Positions 56,051 through 64,000 of a DNA stretch of 64,000 nt are shown here, piece after piece (position 1 is the stretch's first letter; every line of letters starts with the position of its first letter). The position numbers were made by a program, and so were the translations under genes. The notes beneath the pieces were generated by a model. The model searched no databases. It was not told the origin of the DNA and was given only the letters and a program-made list of their open reading frames with translations. The stretch lies in contig NZ_CP011102.1 of assembly GCF_003534205.1 (NCBI RefSeq), positions 1,500,036 to 1,564,035 of the forward strand, given 5' to 3'. The stretch comes from Listeria weihenstephanensis (lineage in GTDB: Bacteria > Bacillota > Bacilli > Lactobacillales > Listeriaceae).

Positions 56051-56250
56051 AAAACGTGAATACGCCTCCAAACGAACGCAGAACATGACATACGCTGAGT
56101 TAGGAGTAAACCTTCATTTTTGCGGAGGGCAAGAAATCTCCGAGGAATTTCCTAAACAAAAGGCAGTCCCGTCACATTCACTATCATATGGAGGCACTAA
56201 TTCAGCAGAAGATGCTTCATAAGACTCCTCAACAACATCAAACCCCTTCC
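56051..56250 (+). repeat. Degenerate tail after repeat pair 4-5, with a decayed eighth copy
   Basis: TTAGGAGTAAACCTTCATTTTTGC-like sequence then GGAGGGCAAGAAATCTCCGAGG (about 56110-56143) resembles the right half of the repeat. The following CATATGGAGGCACTAA and GATGCTTCATAAGACTCCTCAACAA match the tail near 53.52-53.56 kb. No gene. Confidence 0.5.
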
Positions 56251-56391
56251 CAACCCCTGCTTAATATAGTAGAATAGAGGAGAACAGAAATGTTAGAATG
56301 TTTTTCAATAAAATTAGAGCGGAAGTCGGCTAATGCGAATTTAGTAGCTTCTCTTAGAAAACCTTACTTAAACTAAGGAGGAACTTAAAAG

Positions 56392-56757
56392 ATGACAATT
56401 GAAATGGAAACAAAACTCGGCAAAATTGATATCACAACGGAAGTTATTGCTACACTTGCGGGTGGTGCAGCTGAAGAAAATTTCGGTATTGTAGGAATGA
56501 CTAGCCAGCATCAAATACGCGATGGTTTGGCGGATATTTTGCGCCGTGAGAACTATACGAAGGGTGTTATTGTTCGTCAGGAAGATGACGGTTTAAATAT
56601 TGATATGTACATCATTGTTAGTTTTGGGACGAAAATCTCTGAGGTTGCGCATAATGTGCAGGAGCGTGTCAAATATACATTAGAAAAAACGTTGGGCATC
56701 ACAGTTGATTCTGTGAATATCTATGTCCAAGGTGTTCGTGTTACTAACGAAGCATAA
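56392..56757 (+). CDS. Asp23/Gls24 family envelope stress protein (YloU-like)
   Basis: 121 residues. The Asp23 fold is shown by GKIDITTEVIATLAGGAAEENFGIVGM and the C-terminal VQERVKYTLEKTLGITVDSVNIYVQGV. Members sit near the membrane and influence envelope homeostasis. AAGGAGG lies upstream. It is followed after 16 bases by fakA, the conserved pairing in Firmicutes. Equivalent to lmo1815. Confidence 0.9.
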   Translation: MTIEMETKLGKIDITTEVIATLAGGAAEENFGIVGMTSQHQIRDGLADILRRENYTKGVIVRQEDDGLNIDMYIIVSFGTKISEVAHNVQERVKYTLEKTLGITVDSVNIYVQGVRVTNEA

Positions 56758-56773
56758 GGGAGGATACGTAATC

Positions 56774-58432
56774 GTGAGTATGTATCAATTAAATGGAGAA
56801 AAATTAGCAGCAATGATCATAGCAGGAGCAGAAAATTTAGCAAAAAATGCAGATTATGTCGATTCATTAAATGTCTTCCCAGTGCCAGATGGTGATACTG
56901 GAACAAATATGAACTTGTCTATGACGAGTGGTGCCGAAGAAGTAAATAGAAACAGCCTGTCTACGGTGGGAGCAGTCGGTACAAGCCTTGCCAAAGGACT
57001 ACTGATGGGAGCTCGTGGAAATTCAGGCGTTATTTTATCGCAACTTTTCCGAGGCTTCTCGAAATCAATTGAAGGAAAAACCGAGTTAAATACAAAAGAA
57101 CTAGCAGCGGCCTTTACTGCAGGCGTTGAAACAGCTTATAAAGCAGTCATGAAGCCCGTCGAAGGAACAATTTTGACTGTGGCGCGTGAAGCTGCAAAAG
57201 CTGGCGTACTTGCTGCAAATGAGTCCGATGATATTGAATTCGTAATGCAACAAATCCTTGAAAAAGGAAAAATCGTCCTTGCCAAAACGCAAGAAATGCT
57301 ACCAGTTTTAAAAGAAGTTGGCGTAGTAGATAGTGGCGGTCAAGGCCTCATTATTATCTATGAAGGGTTTTATGCTGCACTAACAGGCGAACACGAAGGG
57401 CTGACGAACTATTCAGCTTCTATGGGTGAGCTTATTAATGCCGAGCACCATCGTCACGTTCAAGATGTGATGTCAACAGAGGATATCGAGTTTGGCTATT
57501 GTACGGAGATCATGGTTCAAATCAACGAAAATAAACCAGGGCAAAAGAAATTTAACGAAGAGAAGTTCCGCGATGATCTTGCTGAAATGGGCGATTCACT
57601 GCTAGTAGTAGCAGATGATGAAGTAGCTAAAGTCCACGTGCATACCGAATATCCAGGCCAAGTTTTCAATTATGGTCAACAATATGGTAGCCTCATCAAG
57701 ATGAAGGTTGAAAATATGCGGGAACAACATCGTGAAGTTATGCGTGATAAAGAGCCTGCCGTTTCCGAAAAAACCCCATATGGCATCGTAACAGTGTCTG
57801 CTGGTGAAGGTATCAAAACGTTATTTGAAAGTGTCGGCGCAACCGTTGTTCTTTCTGGAGGACAAACGATGAATCCGAGCACAGAAGATATTATAAAAGC
57901 GATTGAATCAGCGAATGCAGAGCATGTGTTTGTTTTGCCGAATAATAAAAATATCCAAATGGCTGCAGATCAAGCTGCACTTATTTTAGGCGAAGATAAG
58001 GTCAAAATTATCCCGACAAAAACGATTCCACAAGGTCTAGCGGCATTGCTTGTTTTCCGAGCTGACTTTACGTTTGAAGACAATGCGAACGAAATGATCG
58101 CGGCAATTCAAGATATTTCAAGCGGGCAAGTAACAACTGCTGTACGCGATACAACGGTCGAGGGTCTTGTGATTAAAAAAGATGATTACATTGGGATCAT
58201 AGAAAATAATATCAAAGTCAGCAATCCAAGCTTAGAGAAAACGACGATTGCGACATTGCTTGAAATGACGGATGAATACAGTGAAATCGTGACATTGTTA
58301 TATGGAGAGGGCGTTACAGAAGAAGATGCTGAACACATCGCAGAACAGGTTTCTAATCAATTCCCAGATATTGAATTTGAGATTCATTCGGGTGGACAGC
58401 CAGTTTATCCGTACATTTTCTCCGTCGAGTGA
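56774..58432 (+). CDS. fakA: Fatty acid kinase catalytic subunit FakA (YloV, DhaL-domain)
   Basis: 552 residues from the GTG at 56774, which follows AAGGGAGGA; the upstream ATG at 56723 lies inside asp23 and is rejected. The DhaL nucleotide domain has VFPVPDGDTGTNMNLSM near residue 38 (Mg-ATP Asp cluster) and GARGNSGVILSQ near 81. The middle and C-terminal FakB-interaction domains follow. It phosphorylates fatty acids held by FakB for lipid synthesis through PlsX/PlsY; plsX itself is 5 kb downstream. Confidence 0.92.
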   Translation: MSMYQLNGEKLAAMIIAGAENLAKNADYVDSLNVFPVPDGDTGTNMNLSMTSGAEEVNRNSLSTVGAVGTSLAKGLLMGARGNSGVILSQLFRGFSKSIEGKTELNTKELAAAFTAGVETAYKAVMKPVEGTILTVAREAAKAGVLAANESDDIEFVMQQILEKGKIVLAKTQEMLPVLKEVGVVDSGGQGLIIIYEGFYAALTGEHEGLTNYSASMGELINAEHHRHVQDVMSTEDIEFGYCTEIMVQINENKPGQKKFNEEKFRDDLAEMGDSLLVVADDEVAKVHVHTEYPGQVFNYGQQYGSLIKMKVENMREQHREVMRDKEPAVSEKTPYGIVTVSAGEGIKTLFESVGATVVLSGGQTMNPSTEDIIKAIESANAEHVFVLPNNKNIQMAADQAALILGEDKVKIIPTKTIPQGLAALLVFRADFTFEDNANEMIAAIQDISSGQVTTAVRDTTVEGLVIKKDDYIGIIENNIKVSNPSLEKTTIATLLEMTDEYSEIVTLLYGEGVTEEDAEHIAEQVSNQFPDIEFEIHSGGQPVYPYIFSVE

Positions 58433-58435
58433 GGC

Positions 58436-58561
58436 GATAGAGGCGCGGCAAACGCTCATTTTCGTCGTTAAAGCCTGTGCTACGGTGCTCATGTACAAAT
58501 CGTACATTCCGCTCCGTTGCTCGGCTTTGCCTAGAAACTAAGCATTTGCCGTGCCTCTATC
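58436..58561. repeat. Palindromic repeat family 2, copy C (126 bp)
   Basis: The ends GATAGAGGCGCGGC and GCCGTGCCTCTATC pair through 14 positions with one G-U, a stem unlike those of copies A and B. Inner blocks AACGCTCATTTTCGTCGTTAAAG and GGCTTTGCCTAGAAACTAAG are shared with copy B. It starts 4 bases after the fakA stop and is followed by GGTTTGG. Confidence 0.88.
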
Positions 58562-58611
58562 GGTTTGGTGCTCTACGGCTTTGTTATAAAAAACATGAGG
58601 GGTGAAGTGAG

Positions 58612-59274
58612 ATGAAATTTAATAGTGTGTTTGATATTATTGGACCGGTGATGATTGGGCCTTCGAGTTCACATACGGCGGGGGCTTGTCGGATTGGTTC
58701 GGTTGCTCGGAGTGTGTTTAATGAGATGCCGATGCAGGTGGATATTCATTTGTATGGCTCTTTTGCGAAGACGTATAAGGGTCATGGGACGGATGTTGCG
58801 CTGATCGGTGGATTGCTCGGTTTTGAAACAGACGACGAGCGGATGCCAGAAGCGATTAATTTGGCGGAAGAATGGGGCATGCATATTAATTTCATCGAGG
58901 AAGTAGAAGAAGCAGCTCACCCCAATACGGTAAAATTAGTACTGAAAAACGGTATGCAACAAACAACACTGGTTGGAGCTTCTATCGGTGGCGGTAAAGT
59001 GGAAATAGTACGCCTCAACGAATTCGAATTAGAGTTCACAGGCATGTCACCAGCGGTATTAGTACTACATAAAGACCAATTTGGAGCAATTGCAGCCGTT
59101 TCAAGCATTTTTGCGAAAAACAAGATAAACATTGGTCAAATGAAAGTATCCCGCAAAATCAAAGGCGACGAAGCCCTGATGGTAATCGAAGTAGATCAAC
59201 TCGCGGAACAAACAATTTTGGATGAGATAAAGAAATTACCAGATGTGTACCAGGTAGCGAGTTTTGTACTCTGA
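58612..59274 (+). CDS. sdaAB: L-serine dehydratase, beta subunit
   Basis: 220 residues. The N-terminal domain has GPVMIGPSSSHTAGACRIG near residue 11, and a C-terminal ACT domain (about 145-220) follows. With SdaAA it deaminates serine to pyruvate using a [4Fe-4S] cluster. AGGGGTGAAG precedes the ATG. Codon choice switches from G-rich to A/C-rich at about one third of the gene. It is separated from sdaAA by ~570 bases of repeats. Confidence 0.94.
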   Translation: MKFNSVFDIIGPVMIGPSSSHTAGACRIGSVARSVFNEMPMQVDIHLYGSFAKTYKGHGTDVALIGGLLGFETDDERMPEAINLAEEWGMHINFIEEVEEAAHPNTVKLVLKNGMQQTTLVGASIGGGKVEIVRLNEFELEFTGMSPAVLVLHKDQFGAIAAVSSIFAKNKINIGQMKVSRKIKGDEALMVIEVDQLAEQTILDEIKKLPDVYQVASFVL

Positions 59275-59462
59275 AAAGCGGAAGAAGCCCGTTATGTTGA
59301 TGAGCTTTCAAACCGTCGTTTGGTTTGATTTAGTGAATCAATAGGCAGTGGAGCAAAGCGAGACTGACAACCTTTTTATTTGTTAGGGGGCGCAGATAAA
59401 TCCCTCTCTTGGATTTTTCGGAGGCACCGAAAATTTCGAGGGACTGGCTTCTGGAGCTAGAT
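59272..59462 (+). repeat. Structured repeat family 1, copy 6, with an ~80-base insertion
   Basis: P1 AGAAGCC/GGCTTCT and P3 AAATCC/GGATTT are intact, and TTTGTTAGGGGGCGCAGA is present. Where other copies have ~12 bases after CCCGTTA (P2 5' strand), this copy has about 80 bases (59295-59377) with its own small hairpins (CAAACC/GGTTTG, TGATT/AATCA). Confidence 0.8.
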
Positions 59463-59466
59463 CGAA

Positions 59467-59585
59467 TGAAAAGCTGAAACGGCCCGTTCAGCTCCGAAAA
59501 AAACTGGAGCGGCCGCAGTAAAAAGTCGCTCTTGCTTTTTATGGAGGGCGTGAAGTTTTCGAGGAGTTGGCCGTTGAAGCTAGAT
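59467..59585 (+). repeat. Structured repeat family 1, copy 7, with a rebuilt internal helix
   Basis: P1 AACGGCC/GGCCGTT is perfect and P3 AAAAAG/CTTTTT is another covarying version. The usual TTTGTTAGGGGGCG block is replaced by a local hairpin GCTCC-N8-GGAGC. Tandem with copy 6. Confidence 0.78.
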
Positions 59586-59830
59586 CCGAAGGCGCCAAAC
59601 AGCAACAAACGCATAAATTTGGGATCTCACCGTCTCTAAACTCAAAACTTCAACAAAAACAAGACAGCATTTCCAAACGTTGAATGTAAGAGCGCCTAAT
59701 AGGTTATTGCCCACTAAATTTTTAGCTTCATATTATTCGTACAAGCCGTTCAAGATTCAACATATGGATCACACCTTAAAACGATAAACCACCAAGCTAC
59801 ACTCACAAAAATTGCACCACCAGTAAGAAA
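59586..59830 (+). repeat. Degenerate tail after repeat pair 6-7
   Basis: CGAAGGCGCC..ACGCATAAAT..CTCAAAACTTCAACAAAAA resembles the start of the tail at 53.28-53.35 kb. The remainder is AT-rich with no gene, ending at the AAGGAGG of sdaAA. Confidence 0.5.
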
Positions 59831-59845
59831 CAAGGAGGTTACAAA

Positions 59846-60745
59846 ATGTTCCACTCAGTAGCAGAACTAATAGATATCGCTAAGCGCGACAATAAAAAAA
59901 TATCCGAAATCATGATTGAGCGCGAAATGAGCGTTACCAATAATACACGCGAAACCATTCTAGAAGTAATGGATCGCAATTTAACCGTCATGGAAGAAGC
60001 TATTGCAAGAGGTGAAGAAGGCGTTGAATCAACGACTGGTCTAACTGGCGGCGATGCTGTTTTAATGCGAGAATATATCGCAAAAGGCAATCTTCTGTCA
60101 GGTGAAACGATTCTTGACGCGGTCGCAAAAGCTATCGCAACAAATGAAGTGAATGCTGCAATGGGCGTTATTTGTGCCACACCAACTGCTGGTAGTGCAG
60201 GTGTTGTACCTGGTGTCTTGTACGCAGTGAAGGATCGCTTGAACATGGACCGCGAAGCTATGTTGAACTTTTTATTCACAGCGGGCGCCTTTGGGTTCGT
60301 TGTTGCGAATAAAGCCTTCATCTCAGGTGCTGCAGGTGGTTGCCAAGCGGAAATTGGTTCAGCAAGCGCAATGGCCTCAGCAGCGATTGTTGAAGCTGCA
60401 GGTGGAACGCCGGAACAATCAGCCGAAGCAATGGCGATGACGATGAAAAATATGCTTGGACTTGTGTGTGATCCAGTTGCAGGGCTTGTCGAGGTACCGT
60501 GCGTGAAGCGTAATGCCCTTGGAGCCTCACAAGCGATGATCTCAGCAGATATGGCACTGGCAGGTATTAAAAGTAGAATTCCGTGTGACGAAGTTATTGA
60601 GGCAATGTACCGCGTTGGTTTACAAATGCCGAGTTCGTTACGTGAAACGGGTGAAGGAGGTCTAGCGGCCACGCCTACTGGAAGGGCAGTACAAAGAAAG
60701 ATCTTTGGCTTGTCGCCGCAAGAGGAACGTGAAGAATCTGAATGA
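59846..60745 (+). CDS. sdaAA: L-serine dehydratase, alpha subunit
   Basis: 299 residues, full length. It has ATPTAGSAGVVPG near residue 111, AAGGCQAEIGSASAMAS near 159 and GLVCDPVAGLVEVPCVKRN near 207; these cysteines and one more hold the [4Fe-4S] cluster of the bacterial-type enzyme. AAGGAGG precedes the ATG. It overlaps recG by 17 bases. Confidence 0.95.
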   Translation: MFHSVAELIDIAKRDNKKISEIMIEREMSVTNNTRETILEVMDRNLTVMEEAIARGEEGVESTTGLTGGDAVLMREYIAKGNLLSGETILDAVAKAIATNEVNAAMGVICATPTAGSAGVVPGVLYAVKDRLNMDREAMLNFLFTAGAFGFVVANKAFISGAAGGCQAEIGSASAMASAAIVEAAGGTPEQSAEAMAMTMKNMLGLVCDPVAGLVEVPCVKRNALGASQAMISADMALAGIKSRIPCDEVIEAMYRVGLQMPSSLRETGEGGLAATPTGRAVQRKIFGLSPQEEREESE

Positions 60746-62777
60746 TATTCCAGTAACTGATGTCAAGGGCGTCGGTGCTGAAACGGCAAAAACATTAAAA
60801 GAATTAGATATAGAGACAGTAGCAGATTTACTTTTTAATTTCCCGTATCGGTATGAAGATTATCGATTGCGGGATTTATCCGAAGTAGCGCATGAGGAAC
60901 GGGTGACGGTACAAGGAGAAGTCCTAACGGAGCCCACACTCGCCTACTACGGAAGAAAAAAATCGAAGCTGTCTTTTCGCGTTGCCTCAGGAAATCAAGT
61001 GGTTAAAGTCGATTTCTTCAATCAGCCGTACATAAAAGGAAAGTTGGCTGTTGGAGATGAAGTAACAGTTTCTGGGAAATGGGATAAAGGCCGCGCGCAA
61101 ATCACAGCGAGTAAGTATAAATTAGGTCACCAAACCTCAGAAGAAGCGCTAGAAGGCGTTTACCGACTAAAAGGAACCATTCGTAATAAGACGATTTTGA
61201 AATTCATGACGGCTGCCTTCGATGCATATGGAGATCAAATTGTTGAGATTTTACCTGAAAAATGGCTGCAGAAATATCAACTGATTTCGCGAAAAGAAGC
61301 GGTTCAGTTTTTGCATTTCCCAAAAAGTCCAGAAGATTTGAAGCAAGCGCGACGCCGAATGGTTTATGAAGAATTCCTACTATTTCAATTGAAAATGCAG
61401 TTGTTCCGAAAAATAGAACGAGAGCGATCGGGCGGTGTTTCGATTGATTACGATGTCAATGAGTTACGCCACTATATCGATAGCCTGCCGTTTCCGTTAA
61501 CTGGCGCGCAAAAGCGTGTGGTCAACGAAATATGTGGTGATATGAAATCGCATTATCATATGAATCGCTTGCTACAAGGAGACGTCGGATCAGGAAAAAC
61601 GGTCGTAGCTTCTATCGCCTTATATGCCGCAGCAAAAAGTGGTTTTCAAGGTGCGCTGATGGTACCGACAGAAATTTTAGCGGAGCAGCACGCGAATTCA
61701 TTGGTAGATTTGTTACAACCCTTTGATGTCACAGTGGGACTTCTGACGAGTAGTGTGAAAGGTAAGCGACGCCGTGAGATGCTGGCATTACTGGAAGCAG
61801 GCGAGATTGATGTACTCGTTGGGACGCACGCACTGATTCAAGATGAGGTGATTTTCAAGACATTAGGCCTCGTGATAACGGATGAGCAGCATCGATTTGG
61901 TGTAGAGCAACGACGGGTATTACGCGAAAAAGGTGCTTTCCCTGATGTGTTATTTATGACAGCGACACCAATTCCTAGGACGCTTGCAATCACGGCTTTT
62001 GGTGAAATGGATGTTTCGGTCATCGATGAGCTGCCGGCGGGACGAAAACAAATCGAAACATATTGGGTGAAACATCAAATGCTTGATCGCGTCATCGGTT
62101 TTATCGAACAGGAAATTGCGAAAGGTCGGCAAGCGTATGTTATTTGCCCACTCATTGAAGAATCGGAGAAACTCGATGTCCAAAATGCGATTGACATGTA
62201 TAATATTTTAAACGGTAAATGGCAGGGCAAGCACACAGCAGGACTCATGCATGGGAAACTTCTATCCGCTGACAAAGATCAAATCATGCGTGATTTTAAT
62301 GATCACAAAATTGACTGTCTTGTTTCTACAACGGTGGTTGAAGTCGGTGTCAACGTTCCAAATGCTACCATGATGGTGATCTATGATGCGGATCGGTTTG
62401 GTCTTGCGCAACTTCATCAGCTTCGTGGTCGTGTCGGTCGTGGCGCAGAGCAATCTTTTTGCGTGCTCATCGCGGATCCGAAAACAGAAGTTGGGAAAGA
62501 GCGCATGACGATTATGACGGAAACAAACGACGGTTTCGTTGTGAGTGAGCGCGATTTAGAACTCCGAGGTCCAGGCGATTTCTTCGGGAAAAAGCAGAGC
62601 GGTATCCCGGAATTCAAAGTGGCAGATATGGTGCATGACTACCGAGTGTTAGAAATTGCTCGCCAAGATGCCGTTGAAATCATTTACCAAGATCATTTTT
62701 TAGAAGCCGAAGAATACGCGCCATTACGAAGCTTTTTTGAGGCTAGCGGCGTATTTAGTGAACAGAAATTAGACTAA
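60729..62777 (+). CDS. recG: ATP-dependent DNA helicase RecG
   Basis: 682 residues from the GTG at 60729 (CAAGAGGA just before it); an in-frame TTG at 60705 lies within sdaAA and is less likely. The wedge/OB domain (about 55-150) precedes helicase motifs GDVGSGKTVVA near 287, DEQHRFG near 389, MTATPIPRT near 416 and the RecG C-terminal QLRGRVGRG near 562. It remodels forks and Holliday junctions. Confidence 0.95.
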   Translation: MKNLNDIPVTDVKGVGAETAKTLKELDIETVADLLFNFPYRYEDYRLRDLSEVAHEERVTVQGEVLTEPTLAYYGRKKSKLSFRVASGNQVVKVDFFNQPYIKGKLAVGDEVTVSGKWDKGRAQITASKYKLGHQTSEEALEGVYRLKGTIRNKTILKFMTAAFDAYGDQIVEILPEKWLQKYQLISRKEAVQFLHFPKSPEDLKQARRRMVYEEFLLFQLKMQLFRKIERERSGGVSIDYDVNELRHYIDSLPFPLTGAQKRVVNEICGDMKSHYHMNRLLQGDVGSGKTVVASIALYAAAKSGFQGALMVPTEILAEQHANSLVDLLQPFDVTVGLLTSSVKGKRRREMLALLEAGEIDVLVGTHALIQDEVIFKTLGLVITDEQHRFGVEQRRVLREKGAFPDVLFMTATPIPRTLAITAFGEMDVSVIDELPAGRKQIETYWVKHQMLDRVIGFIEQEIAKGRQAYVICPLIEESEKLDVQNAIDMYNILNGKWQGKHTAGLMHGKLLSADKDQIMRDFNDHKIDCLVSTTVVEVGVNVPNATMMVIYDADRFGLAQLHQLRGRVGRGAEQSFCVLIADPKTEVGKERMTIMTETNDGFVVSERDLELRGPGDFFGKKQSGIPEFKVADMVHDYRVLEIARQDAVEIIYQDHFLEAEEYAPLRSFFEASGVFSEQKLD

Positions 62778-62803
62778 TACAATAAAAATTCTAACCTTAT
62801 AAC

Positions 62804-62853
62804 TTGCATGTTCGAAGCATTTTTTATATATTACTCTTAGTATCTGGTATTAA
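62804..62853 (+). promoter_or_regulatory. fapR promoter with overlapping FapR operator
   Basis: TTGCAT (62804-62809), 17-base spacer, TATATT (62827-62832). TTAGTATCTGGTATTAA (62837-62853) matches the FapR palindrome (TTAGTACCTGATACTAA type) and covers the transcription start. This gives autoregulation of fapR-plsX relieved by malonyl-CoA. Confidence 0.88.
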
Positions 62854-62889
62854 ATTTCAAAAATGACAGGGGAAGAGAGAGGAATTTGC

Positions 62890-63471
62890 ATGAAGAAATA
62901 TCCTAAAAAAGAAAGGCAAGCACGATTGGTCGATGCGATTGAAGAAAATCCATTTATTACGGATGAACAATTGGCTGAAAAGTTTCACGTAAGTGTGCAG
63001 ACCATTCGATTAGACAGGGTTGCACTCGCCATTCCAGAACTGCGCGAACGTATTAAACATGTAGCTTCTGAAAACTATGCTGATGCGGTTCGCTCCCTTC
63101 CGATTGAAGAAGTTATTGGAGAAATCATTGATATTGAATTAAATAAAGGCGCGATTTCGATTTTTGAAGTTGGGCCAGAACATGTTTTTAAGCGGAATAA
63201 AATCGCGCGTGGTCATCATTTATTTGCGCAAGCGAACTCACTGGCAACAGCGATTATTCCGAATGACCTAGCCTTAACAACTCAAGCAACGGTGCGCTTT
63301 ATCCATTCTGTAAAAGAAGGAGAACGTGTAATTGCTAAAGCGAAAGTTCGTGACCAAAGGAATAGCAGATCTATTACGATTGTGGATGTAAACAGCTACG
63401 TCGGCGAAGAAATGGTATTAAAAGGCAAATTCGAGATGTACCATACGACGGAAAAAAGTAAAAAGGACTGA
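62890..63471 (+). CDS. fapR: FapR, malonyl-CoA-responsive repressor of fatty acid and phospholipid genes
   Basis: 193 residues from the ATG at 62890 (GAGAGAGG upstream); the in-frame ATG at 62863 precedes that site and is rejected. The DeoR-like N-terminal helix-turn-helix ([21 protein letters not shown]) is linked by a helix to a thioesterase-like hot-dog domain (about 75-185) that binds malonyl-CoA. A matching operator sits in its promoter, and plsX follows after 6 bases. Confidence 0.96.
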   Translation: MKKYPKKERQARLVDAIEENPFITDEQLAEKFHVSVQTIRLDRVALAIPELRERIKHVASENYADAVRSLPIEEVIGEIIDIELNKGAISIFEVGPEHVFKRNKIARGHHLFAQANSLATAIIPNDLALTTQATVRFIHSVKEGERVIAKAKVRDQRNSRSITIVDVNSYVGEEMVLKGKFEMYHTTEKSKKD

Positions 63472-63477
63472 GAAATA

Positions 63478-64000
63478 ATGAGAATTGCAATTGATGCAAT
63501 GGGCGGCGATCATGCGCCAAAAGAAATTGTACTTGGTGTAATGAAAGCAGCAGCCCAATATAAAGATGTAGAATTTATTCTTTTTGGTGATGAAATTAAA
63601 ATAAATGAATATTTAGCTGATAAAACACGCATTCGGGTTGTACATACGGATGAAAAGATCGAAAGCGATGACGAGCCAGTTCGTGCTGTAAAACGCAAAA
63701 AGAAAGCATCAATGGTTCTTGCCGCACAAGCTGTAAAAGATGGGGAAGCAGACGCTTGTATTTCAGCTGGGAACACGGGAGCGTTAATGGCAACGGGATT
63801 GTTTGTTATCGGTCGTATTAAAGGTATTGATCGCCCAGCTTTGGCGCCAACACTTCCAACAGTTACAGGCAAAGGTTTTGTCATGCTTGATTTAGGTGCG
63901 AATTCCGAAGCGAAGCCTGAACATTTATTACAATTTGGTTTAATGGGTTCGGTTTATGCGGAGAAAGTACGCAAAATTGAGCGCCCACGTGTCGCATTAC
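63478..64000 (+). CDS. plsX: Acyl-ACP:phosphate acyltransferase PlsX, N-terminal part
   Basis: The frame is open from the ATG at 63478 to the end of the window, giving about 174 of an expected ~330-340 residues. [20 protein letters not shown] at the start and [19 protein letters not shown] then MLDLGANSE are hallmark PlsX blocks. It makes acyl-phosphate for PlsY in phosphatidic acid synthesis. Second gene of the FapR-controlled operon. Confidence 0.95.
   Translation, partial: MRIAIDAMGGDHAPKEIVLGVMKAAAQYKDVEFILFGDEIKINEYLADKTRIRVVHTDEKIESDDEPVRAVKRKKKASMVLAAQAVKDGEADACISAGNTGALMATGLFVIGRIKGIDRPALAPTLPTVTGKGFVMLDLGANSEAKPEHLLQFGLMGSVYAEKVRKIERPRVAL

Overview
This window looks like a chromosome segment from a low-GC Firmicute of the family Listeriaceae. 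The gene order mntA - MATE - NCS2 permease - lspA - rluD - pyr operon - rqcH/fbpA - yicC - gmk - rpoZ - coaBC - priA - fmt - rsmB - stp - prkA - rsgA - rpe - thiN - rpmB - asp23 - fakA - sdaAB - sdaAA - recG - fapR - plsX runs parallel to the Listeria monocytogenes backbone around lmo1847 to lmo1809, as I remember it. Divergence from L. monocytogenes proteins and several extra insertions suggest a Listeria species outside the monocytogenes/innocua group; that placement is inference.

Layout. 1-3.8 kb: 3' end of a manganese-binding lipoprotein gene, then on the minus strand a two-gene exopolysaccharide glycosyltransferase pair and a MATE exporter. 4-6.7 kb: purine permease, lspA, rluD. 6.7-7.2 kb: a small-RNA gene facing a 56-residue holin-like toxin gene on the minus strand, a likely type I toxin-antitoxin locus. 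7.2-19.2 kb: the complete PyrR-controlled pyrimidine operon (pyrR-pyrP-pyrB-pyrC-carA-carB-pyrK-pyrD-pyrF-pyrE) with two PyrR attenuators. 19.2-28.8 kb: a LacI-controlled mannoside uptake and phosphorolysis cluster (substrate-binding protein, two permeases, GH13, DUF1861, GH130, phosphohexomutase) that sits elsewhere in L. monocytogenes (lmo0858-0865). 28.8-33.2 kb: TfoX C-domain protein, RqcH, a small membrane-anchored protein, yicC, gmk, rpoZ.

33.2-42.8 kb is an accessory block inserted between rpoZ and coaBC. It holds a Crp/Fnr-like regulator diverging from three WxL surface-protein genes (two are near-identical tandem duplicates), an ArsR regulator diverging from a monooxygenase-nitroreductase pair, and an AT-rich two-gene module of an SMC/OLD-like ATPase overlapping a small PD-(D/E)XK-like nuclease, which looks like an anti-phage system I cannot name. 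From 42.8 kb the backbone resumes: coaBC-priA-fmt-rsmB, stp-prkA-rsgA-rpe, thiN, rpmB (minus strand), asp23-fakA, sdaAB, sdaAA-recG, and fapR-plsX behind a FapR operator (plsX runs off the end).

The intergenic regions carry repeats. (1) A ~119-bp element is present in seven recognisable copies (6.9, 53.0, 53.2, 55.8, 55.9, 59.3 and 59.5 kb), three times as a tandem pair followed by a degenerate tail. Its three helices change by compensatory base pairs, so it behaves as a structured RNA; in the first copy its complement is the 3' half of the holin-like toxin gene. (2) A 121-126-bp ERIC-like palindrome occurs at 8.0, 38.9 and 58.4 kb with covarying end stems. (3) A single ~310-bp nested inverted-repeat element lies at 55.1 kb. 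The toxin/RNA-repeat system and the ATPase-nuclease pair are the two best candidates for undescribed biology here.
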